From positions 1 through 10,952 of the forward strand of contig ONVR01000094.1 in the NCBI GenBank assembly GCA_900321335.1: a stretch of DNA of 10,952 nt. The letters run 5' to 3'. This stretch comes from an uncultured Eubacteriales bacterium. GTDB lineage: Bacteria; Bacillota; Clostridia; Oscillospirales; Oscillospiraceae. The position numbers and the translations under genes are program-made. The notes beneath the pieces are model-generated. The model ran no database searches. It had not been told where the DNA came from and saw only the letters and a program-made list of their open reading frames with translations. Below, piece by piece: positions 6,501 through 10,952 of this stretch; position 1 is the first letter of the stretch; each line of letters begins with the position of its first letter.

Positions 6501-6817
6501 GAGCGTTCCTCCGTCAAGGCGCGGAGCTGCGTGATGAGCGCCGCCTGCTGCGCTGCCACATCCTCCAGACCGGGGACGTAGGCCACGCCGGAATTGACCT
6601 TCGCCGCGATCTGATTGATGTTCGTCCCGATCCGTTTCAGCTCACGAAGCAGCGGCGACAGGTCCGGCGGCGGCGAGATGACCGCGCTTTTGTTGAGCGA
6701 GAGGATGTAGTCGGTGAGGTTCTTGCCCGCCCGGATCGCGTTCAGATAGACCGCGTCATGTTCCTCCTGTGTCACACGAATCGTCAGGGTCACATCGCGT
6801 TTTCGGTTTTCCTTCAA
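6488..6817 (-). CDS. mobC: MobC-type mobilization accessory protein
   Basis: A 109-residue protein of the bacterial mobilization (MobC) family, which binds oriT and helps the relaxase open the DNA. The N-terminal part has the ribbon-helix-helix-like opening KRDVTLTIRVTQEEHDAV. The family signature LLRELKRIGTNINQIA then KVNSG is intact at about 65-86. The start is taken as TTG at 6817 because GGAGG lies 8 bases before it and the resulting MKENRKRD start is typical. The only in-frame ATG (6910) would add a basic, non-conserved tail read through the candidate oriT. Its stop overlaps the relaxase start by 13 bases, so the two are made together. Confidence 0.9.
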   Translation of the reverse strand: MKENRKRDVTLTIRVTQEEHDAVYLNAIRAGKNLTDYILSLNKSAVISPPPDLSPLLRELKRIGTNINQIAAKVNSGVAYVPGLEDVAAQQAALITQLRALTEERSWRP

Positions 6818-7138
6818 GGCTCCTGCCTCCCTCCCGTTGGAAGTGGGTGCGGGCTTCTGCCCGCAATCGTGCAGCCAAGGACGGCGGCAGCGCGCGGGGC
6901 GGACAGCCACGCGCTATGCTTGCCCCGCGTCGTCACAAGCTCCGCGGGACATATTTGTGCCTCCGGCACAAATACTCTTGCGCTCCGCTGCTCCTCCTTT
7001 TCCCGCCGAACCCGGTCCGCTGGGCTTCGGCGGGAGCCCTTGGGTAATCCTCCGCTCTCACACAGCGCCTTTTTATTTGCTGCCGTGCAGGGACGCCACC
7101 GCAGAGAGAATGATCCGACACGCGGGCGAACAGGCGGT
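6818..7138. other. Hairpin-rich non-coding stretch, candidate origin of transfer (oriT)
   Basis: This 321-base stretch upstream of mobC carries no supported gene but holds four perfect inverted repeats: 6848-6865 (7-base stem, TTCT loop), 6893-6900 with 6922-6929 (8-base arms), 6952-6974 (10-base stem TATTTGTGCC/GGCACAAATA, 3-base loop), and 7001-7010 with 7026-7035 (10-base arms). oriT of MobC/relaxase elements usually lies just upstream of mobC and contains hairpins beside the nick. The sequence ACTCTTGCGC directly after the third hairpin is a possible nick region. No nick consensus can be assigned from sequence alone. Confidence 0.55.
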
Positions 7139-7483
7139 TCAAAACGGCAGTTCATCGTCGTAGTCATATCTCGGTTCTCCGTTTTCATAGTACCGTGGGA
7201 TTGGGAGGATGCGGTAGGTGTTGCTGGTCTGCTGCCGGACGCCGTAACGGTTTTCACGGTAGCAGTATTCCTTGCTGATCAGTCCCAGCGAGGTGAGCTC
7301 TTTGATCGCGCTGCGCACCGCGCTTTCCGAGCAGGAACACTTTTTTGCAATCGTTCTGACAGACGGAAAACAGTTTCGCTTGTGCCCTGCGCAGAAGACG
7401 AGGTAACTGTACACCGAAAACGGAATCGGTTTGAGACCGAGGTCAAAGATGCGCGAGTCCACCTGATAAAAGCATCTGCGCAT
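7139..7483 (-). CDS. Winged-helix (HTH_36-type) protein, possible replication initiator or regulator
   Basis: A 114-residue protein starting MRRCFYQVDSRIFD. Its core, PFSVYSYLVFCAGHKRNCFPSVRTIAKKCSCSESAVRSAIKELTSLGLI, is the HTH_36/RepA-N-like winged helix: a helix ending in YL-FCAG, CFPS-xTIA, then a recognition helix S-xxVRxAIKEL and the GLI wing. Such domains occur in replication initiators of plasmids and mobilizable elements and in stand-alone regulators. The protein lacks the large catalytic part of a full Rep, so it may be a regulator or a minimal initiator. The ATG at 7483 has AAAGGAGG 8 bases upstream. Its promoter interleaves with that of the divergent gene at 7632, suggesting mutual control. 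Confidence 0.8.
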   Translation of the reverse strand: MRRCFYQVDSRIFDLGLKPIPFSVYSYLVFCAGHKRNCFPSVRTIAKKCSCSESAVRSAIKELTSLGLISKEYCYRENRYGVRQQTSNTYRILPIPRYYENGEPRYDYDDELPF

Positions 7484-7543
7484 ATCAGTTTCCTCCTTTC
7501 CTTGCACTCGATGACTTTTTCTCTCTCTGAATTATCTATCGAG

Positions 7544-7572
7544 AAGATAGCATGTCCCTTGACGCTGGTTAA
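7544..7572 (-). promoter_or_regulatory. Promoter of the HTH_36-type gene
   Basis: On the minus strand TTAACC (7567-7572) is followed after 17 bases by TATCTT (7544-7549), with TG one base before the -10. Transcription would start near 7537. The -10 lies in a small inverted repeat, CTATC (7536-7540) and GATAG (7546-7550). Confidence 0.6.
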
Positions 7573-7587
7573 TAGATAATGTATACT
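7559..7587 (+). promoter_or_regulatory. Promoter of the divergent truncated gene
   Basis: TTGACG (7559-7564) is followed after 17 bases by TATACT (7582-7587), a close consensus match. It is interleaved with the minus-strand promoter: each -35 box lies in the spacer of the other. Confidence 0.7.
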
Positions 7588-7613
7588 TATTCTATATTGT
7601 CGAATACATTATC
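7575..7613. promoter_or_regulatory. Operator-like inverted repeat over the plus-strand -10 box
   Basis: GATAATGTAT (7575-7584) and its exact reverse complement ATACATTATC (7604-7613) are 19 bases apart. The first arm overlaps the -10 box of the plus-strand promoter. ATTATC also recurs at 7531-7536. A repressor, perhaps the HTH_36-type protein, may bind these. Confidence 0.55.
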
Positions 7614-7631
7614 GATTGCGGAGGAACTGCT

Positions 7632-7910
7632 ATGGGGATGCTGGGAAAAGACCTGCTGGACATTTACCGCCCTCGCACACATGTCCGAGTGGAATTCGGA
7701 GAGGCAGAATACTGGGTGGAGAATGATCCGCAGCCGATCCCATACGGGACAGTGTTGACGAAGCTGCTGGACGTCGACGCAGAGGAATACAAAAACTGCC
7801 TCTCGCTGCTGCGGGAGACAGATCCGGAGAGTGAGGCGTATAGAGTTCGGCTGGCGGATGCCACGGCTGCGCTGGCGAAGCTGCCGTTCTTCCGCAACTT
7901 CCTGCGGGTT
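7632..7910 (+). pseudogene. Unknown gene truncated by an IS30 remnant
   Basis: A reading frame with a good ribosome site (GGAGGA, 7620-7625, seven bases from the ATG) and its own promoter. About 92 residues are native: LLDIYRPRTHVRVEFGEAEYW near the start, VLTKLLDVDAEEYKNCLSLL, then a charged helix to LAKLPFFRNFLR. It then runs into sequence that on the other strand is the start of an IS30 transposase, and the frame continues as a meaningless hydrophobic tail to a stop at 8015. I do not recognise the family. The composition is acidic with mixed helix and strand, and no membrane segment in the native part. It is the only element gene on the plus strand. The junction is placed near 7910, within about ten bases. 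Confidence 0.6.
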
Positions 7911-8060
7911 GAGGATACAACTCCGTTCTTCTATGCTAAGATGTGTGTAGTTCATACGATTCTCCTCTGTATTCTGGTTGTTGTGGTGACTCCATTTTAC
8001 ACGAGTTTCGTATGAACTTCTATTTCTCCTTTCCTGTTGCACTTGATAGTATAATTCACC
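7910..8060 (-). mobile_element. IS30-family insertion sequence remnant (left end and transposase N-terminus)
   Basis: On the minus strand an ATG at 7955, with GAGGAG six bases upstream, opens MNYTHLSIEERSCI, the standard N-terminus of IS30-family transposases. After about 15 residues the frame leaves the family. Upstream, sequence around TCAAGTGCAACAGGAAAGGAG (8024-8045 region) looks like the terminal inverted repeat area of such elements. The outer end is placed near 8060 but is uncertain. The rest of the insertion sequence is deleted, along with the end of the plus-strand gene beside it. Confidence 0.65.
7949..8018. repeat. 11-base inverted repeat over the IS30 transposase start codon
   Basis: AGTTCATACGA (7949-7959) and its perfect complement TCGTATGAACT (8008-8018) are 48 bases apart. 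In a minus-strand transcript, the second-read arm contains the transposase ATG, so pairing would hide the start codon. A TAAAAT box (7994-7999) lies between the arms. Confidence 0.6.
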
Positions 8061-8071
8061 CGGGCCGTTAA

Positions 8072-8096
8072 GAAAACGCCCCGTTGGGGCGTTTTC
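8072..8096. terminator. Bidirectional intrinsic terminator
   Basis: An 11-base perfect stem, GAAAACGCCCC (8072-8082) and GGGGCGTTTTC (8086-8096), with a three-base loop. Four T residues lie at the end of the stem in either direction. It marks the edge between the element-related sequence and the right flank. Confidence 0.75.
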
Positions 8097-8304
8097 AGGC
8101 TCCGACCGCAGCGGCCATGCCGCGACGAGGGAACCCGGTGGAGGTGCCGAGCGCGGCGAGGCGGAGGGGCTGCCATTCTCAGGAGCGGCGCGGCGAAGTA
8201 TCCCGCGCGAGGGGTTGAGATCCTTCACTGCGCTCAGGATGACAGGGGGAGCGCTCAGGATGACAGGGGAGCGCTCAGGCGGGACTGCTTAATCAGATAT
8301 AATA
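8097..8304. repeat. REP-like intergenic repeat with a 20-21-base tandem duplication
   Basis: No gene is supported here. The stretch has small palindromes such as GCGGC-CAT-GCCGC (8111-8123). It then has a motif ATCCT...AGGATGACAGGGG whose second half is repeated: GCGCTCAGGATGACAGGGG(G)A at 8230-8250 and 8251-8270, then a partial third copy at 8271-8279. Extragenic repeats with the AGATCCTTC...GCTCAGGATGAC core are common in many bacterial genomes. A small insertion or slippage product is likely. Confidence 0.6.
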
Positions 8305-8343
8305 AAAAAACGGCGCCGGATGCAGGGAAGCTGCATCCGGCGC
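8304..8343 (-). terminator. Intrinsic terminator of the exported-protein operon
   Basis: On the minus strand a 13-base perfect stem (8313-8325 and 8331-8343, five-base loop) is followed two bases later by seven T residues (A-run at 8304-8310). It lies about 70 bases after the stop codon of the 637-residue exported protein. Confidence 0.9.
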
Positions 8344-8414
8344 TGCTCTGTTATGCGATGGTTTGTGCTTGAATTTCAAGGGGTTCGACGGGTTTTCCGT
8401 GCCCGACCGCGGTT

Positions 8415-10328
8415 TTACTTGGTGGTGACCAGCATGGCGCGGCCCACGGCGTCGTAGTCCACGTCGAAGTTCAGCAGCTTGCCCAATTCCACCAGCGGGA
8501 AGAAGTTGTTGCCGCCGATGTTGTAGGGATGGAGCGCCACGGGCTGACCGTCAATCTCAATGCGCTGGGTGCCGCGGACGGCCTCCTTGGAGTGGTCGAC
8601 GCCGGTGACGAGATCGTCGGGCTCCACGGTGTAGGCCGCGCCGGTGGTGATGCGCACGGTGCGCACGGCGGCGTCGTAGGCCACGTCGAACTGCGAGCCG
8701 GTGCCGCTGACCTTCGCGGCGATGTCACGGAGCTTGAAGTAGCTGCTGCCGTCGATGATGTAGATGTCGACGTCCTGCGCCACGCCGTTGACCTTCAGCG
8801 TCTGGCTGGAGAAAACGACGGTGGAGCTGACCTTTTCCAGCTTATCCTCGGCGGGCACGGACAGATAGTACTGATCGGAAGTGGTCTTGCCGTCCTTGAC
8901 CTTGATGGGCGCGACGGGGATGAGCGTGCCGCACTTGTCCTTGTCCAGCAGAATGTCGAAGCTGCCGTCGGCGTTGAAGACGACGTCCTTGGTCAGCGTC
9001 TCGTCGCTGATGACGCCCCAGTGGATGGCGTTGTAAACGGTGGTGTTCTTGGGCACGTAGTGGATGACGACCTTGCTGCCGTCCAGCACGGCGGTGGTGC
9101 CGTCCTGCGCGGTGAACATGCCGAACTCGCTGCCGTCCGCCTTGACGAAAGCGACCTTATCCCCGGCGACGGGCGTGACCTCGACCTTCTCCGCCTTGGT
9201 CCAGTCGGGGACGATCACAAAGCTCTGCACCGCCATGGGCGTACCCTGCATTTTCGCGACCGTGAGCTTGACGGGGATCTGGCCGGCCTCCTCGTCGAGG
9301 TTGATGACGAAGTAGTCGGCTCCGGCCCGGGTGGACTTCTCCGCAGCCTGCTCGCTGCCGTAGGTCAGCGCGCTGATGACGCCGGCGGTGAAGGATACGG
9401 TGAGGGCATATTTGCCGTCCGCGGCATTCAGCGCGGCGGAGGGGTTGATGGTGAGCATGGAGGAAGCCGTCTGGAAGGCGACGGGAACGGTGTAGTCGCC
9501 GTTATCCAGCTTCTTGATCTCCAGACCCTGGGCGCTGTTCCAGTCCACGTTGATGGTGGTGGTCATGTCCTTGCCGTTGTTCATGCTGGCCACGTGGGAC
9601 ATGGCGGGCACGTCGTCCATGACCGTCAGGGTTGCCTGACGCATCTCAATGGGGAAGGCATAGGGGTAATAGGTGCCCTCTTCGCCGTTTACGGTCAGCG
9701 TCTTCGCCTCGCCGGCGGCAACGGGCGTGCCGTCCGCGGTGCGGATGTTCGCCAGAGAGTTCTTCAGATAAATGGTGATGGTGCAGCTGCCGTCGTCCTT
9801 GACCAGCAGGCTCGCCTCAGGATAGACGGTGGTCGCACCGTAAGCGGAGGTGGAGGCGTTGGCAACCGTGATCTTGTGGGTACCGGCGGCCACGGCCTCG
9901 CCCGCCGCCGTGTCCATGCCGGGCACCTTGTCCCAGCCGGAGAGGCCGACCGCGAAGCCGACGTCCCGCTTCATGGCCGCCACATACGCGGTCAGAGAAA
10001 GGGAGTCCGTCTTCTCCTTGAGCGGGATCTGATAGGGGATGTAGCTGACGCCGTCCCTGGTGACCTTCTCGCCGGCCTGCAGCGCAGTGCCGTCAAGCTT
10101 GATGTCCGCCATGGTGTCCTTGATGAGCACCTCGAGGGTCATGGCGCCCTGGCTGTCCACCCGCAGCGTGGCGGTCTCGTCGACCGCGCCGCGGCTGCCG
10201 CCCTTGTCGGTGGTGAGCGTATACACGCCCTCCTGCGGCGTACCCGCGGCAAAGGCCATGCCGGATACGCTCAGCAGCAGCATGACGCACAGCACCAGGC
10301 AGCCGATTGTCTTGAAGCGATGGTTCAT
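8415..10328 (-). CDS. Exported multi-domain surface protein with NEAT/Shp-like modules and copper-amine-oxidase-N-like repeats
   Basis: A 637-residue protein with a signal peptide (residues 1-28; hydrophobic core LVLCVMLLLSVSGM, cleavage likely after AFA). Up to four beta-rich modules follow at about 35-135, 150-262, 273-375 and 405-495. The first two share the pattern of a charged strand, then IKLDG or IRTADG, then SYIPYQIPL or YYPYAFPIEM, then VAAMKRDVGF or a Met-rich PAMSHVASM. This resembles NEAT/Shp haem-binding folds, where a Tyr or Met can ligate haem iron. The C-terminus has two copper-amine-oxidase-N-like repeats (about 508-562: LKVNGVAQDVDIYIIDGSSYFKL; about 587-636: IEIDGQPVALHPYNIGG...FFPL), used in Firmicutes as surface attachment or stalk domains. 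No LPXTG or membrane anchor is seen. A GGAG-type site precedes the ATG, 23 bases after the upstream gene. A role in haem or iron capture is inferred, not shown. Confidence 0.8.
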   Translation of the reverse strand: MNHRFKTIGCLVLCVMLLLSVSGMAFAAGTPQEGVYTLTTDKGGSRGAVDETATLRVDSQGAMTLEVLIKDTMADIKLDGTALQAGEKVTRDGVSYIPYQIPLKEKTDSLSLTAYVAAMKRDVGFAVGLSGWDKVPGMDTAAGEAVAAGTHKITVANASTSAYGATTVYPEASLLVKDDGSCTITIYLKNSLANIRTADGTPVAAGEAKTLTVNGEEGTYYPYAFPIEMRQATLTVMDDVPAMSHVASMNNGKDMTTTINVDWNSAQGLEIKKLDNGDYTVPVAFQTASSMLTINPSAALNAADGKYALTVSFTAGVISALTYGSEQAAEKSTRAGADYFVINLDEEAGQIPVKLTVAKMQGTPMAVQSFVIVPDWTKAEKVEVTPVAGDKVAFVKADGSEFGMFTAQDGTTAVLDGSKVVIHYVPKNTTVYNAIHWGVISDETLTKDVVFNADGSFDILLDKDKCGTLIPVAPIKVKDGKTTSDQYYLSVPAEDKLEKVSSTVVFSSQTLKVNGVAQDVDIYIIDGSSYFKLRDIAAKVSGTGSQFDVAYDAAVRTVRITTGAAYTVEPDDLVTGVDHSKEAVRGTQRIEIDGQPVALHPYNIGGNNFFPLVELGKLLNFDVDYDAVGRAMLVTTK

Positions 10329-10351
10329 GATGATTCTCTCCTCACAGTTCG

Positions 10352-10952
10352 TTATTTATCCCACGCAGCCTGGCTCGCCGAAACGCCGAACGCAGAGCTG
10401 AAGTAAGATCGATAGGATGTGACCATTTCCTGGGTGGCCTCAACGGCCGGATCGTAGTGGCCGGAGGACTTCGCGCCCTCGGTGCGGTCCTCGCCGGCGG
10501 TATTGAACACGCTCAGATTGTTGCCGTCCAAATCGCCGAAGTAATAGAAGCCTTGGCCCATGGCGGAGACGTACTGATAGCGCTCAATCATGCCCGTGGC
10601 ATAGTTGACCTTCAGATACTCCACCGTCTTGTTGCCCGCGGTGTCCGTGATCGTGTAGGTCACGGTCGCGGCGCCGGTGTCCACGACGATGTTCAGACCG
10701 CCGCCATAAACGGGGGTGCCGGAGGTCTTCGTCACGGTATAAACGTCGCCGTCCTTCGTGAAGCTGTCCTTCCAGGAGGGTGCGGGGGCCTCCGTGGGCG
10801 CGGGCGCCTCGGAAGGCTCGGGGGCTTCCGTGGGCTCGGGGGTCTCGGAAGGCTCGGGCGTTTCAGAAGGCTCTGGGGTCTCGGAAGGCTCTGGGGTCTC
10901 GGAAGGCTCGGGAGTCTCAGAGGGCTCGGGAGTCTCGGAGGGCTCGGGGGTC
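10352..10952 (-). CDS. Exported or surface protein with PEPSET repeat stalk, C-terminal part
   Basis: The gene starts beyond the window; about 199 C-terminal residues are visible, ending in TAA. The first visible part is a spacer of six PEPSET repeats (10841-10948) that degrade into PEPTEA, PEPSEA and PAPTEA. Next comes a globular domain of about 140 residues beginning WKDSFTKDGDVYTVTKTSG, with TYTITDTAGNKTVEYLKVNY, then MIERYQYVSAMGQGFYYFGDLDGN and a C-terminal helix (VTSYRSYFSSAFG). I do not recognise the domain; it is likely beta-rich. Rigid Pro/Glu/Ser/Thr stalks usually place surface domains away from the wall. It lies 23 bases upstream of the 637-residue exported protein on the same strand, probably in one operon, and may serve the same uptake function. 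Confidence 0.75.
   Translation of the reverse strand, partial: TPEPSETPEPSETPEPSETPEPSETPEPSETPEPSETPEPTEAPEPSEAPAPTEAPAPSWKDSFTKDGDVYTVTKTSGTPVYGGGLNIVVDTGAATVTYTITDTAGNKTVEYLKVNYATGMIERYQYVSAMGQGFYYFGDLDGNNLSVFNTAGEDRTEGAKSSGHYDPAVEATQEMVTSYRSYFSSAFGVSASQAAWDK
10775..10948 (-). repeat. 18-base tandem repeat encoding PEPSET
   Basis: Six copies of an 18-base unit (10948 down to 10841), reading Pro-Glu-Pro-Ser-Glu-Thr, differ only at synonymous third positions. Three diverged copies and a half copy (10840 down to 10775) follow. The array continues past the window edge, so total copy number is unknown. Confidence 0.9.

Noticed and set aside
5760..6581. 273-residue plus-strand frame opposite the relaxase
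   Set aside because: Antisense to the conserved relaxase catalytic domain, with no ribosome site or recognisable motif.
6818..6910. ATG at 6910 as the start of mobC
   Set aside because: It adds a basic, Pro/Arg/Cys-rich tail read through a hairpin; the TTG at 6817 has a strong ribosome site and gives the normal family length.
6758..7579. 273-residue plus-strand frame across mobC start, oriT region and the HTH gene
   Set aside because: It crosses hairpins and is antisense to two supported genes; composition is unlike a protein.
7587..8228. 213-residue minus-strand frame around the IS30 remnant
   Set aside because: It is a composite: only the MNYTHLSIEERSCI stretch is real transposase; the rest is intergenic repeat or antisense of the truncated gene.
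8230..8279. Tandem repeats considered as a CRISPR array
   Set aside because: The units are directly adjacent with no spacers, only two and a half copies exist, and no cas gene is near.
8529..10406. 625-residue plus-strand frame opposite the exported protein
   Set aside because: The translation is a Gly/Val/Asp/His-rich antisense artefact of GC-rich coding DNA; the minus frame has a signal peptide, domains, ribosome site and terminator.

Overview
The window looks like chromosome from a fairly GC-rich gut-type Clostridia (Oscillospirales-like) bacterium carrying a small integrated mobile element. This rests on the initiator tRNA sequence, the MobC/relaxase pair, the AbiE-type genes, and a secreted protein with copper-amine-oxidase-N-like repeats. 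No taxon-specific marker gene is present, so the taxonomy is inference.

Left flank (1-400): the 3' end of a polysaccharide deacetylase-like gene, then a strong promoter, an initiator tRNA-Met(CAT) gene and a bidirectional terminator. Element (about 330 to 8060): nearly all genes lie on the minus strand. From the tRNA outward they are a tyrosine integrase, a small DUF6809-like protein, an AbiEii-type toxin with its AbiEi-type antitoxin, a second AbiEi/DUF6088-like protein, an excisionase-like protein, a MOBP-type relaxase with a small membrane protein nested in another frame, MobC, a hairpin-rich non-coding stretch (candidate oriT) and a winged-helix HTH_36-type protein. Divergent from the last is a plus-strand gene of unknown function, cut off by an IS30-family remnant. 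The layout is that of an integrative mobilizable element: it excises and integrates with Int/Xis, is mobilised by MobC/relaxase using a helper's conjugation channel, and carries an AbiE toxin-antitoxin (phage-defence or maintenance) module.

Right flank (8060-10952): a terminator, a REP-like intergenic repeat, and two minus-strand genes for exported proteins. One is a 637-residue protein with a signal peptide, beta-sandwich modules resembling NEAT/Shp haem-binding domains, and two C-terminal copper-amine-oxidase-N-like repeats. Upstream of it is the C-terminal part of a protein with a PEPSET repeat stalk.

Most notable are: a tRNA whose T-stem halves do not match, as if the element replaced the 3' half; a gene nested entirely inside the relaxase gene; a consensus promoter whose -10 box lies in one arm of a perfect 13-bp inverted repeat upstream of the solitary AbiEi-like gene; two interleaved divergent promoters with operator-like repeats; and a fold-back structure over the IS30 transposase start. 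No second copy of the tRNA end is visible, so the right boundary of the element is unresolved.
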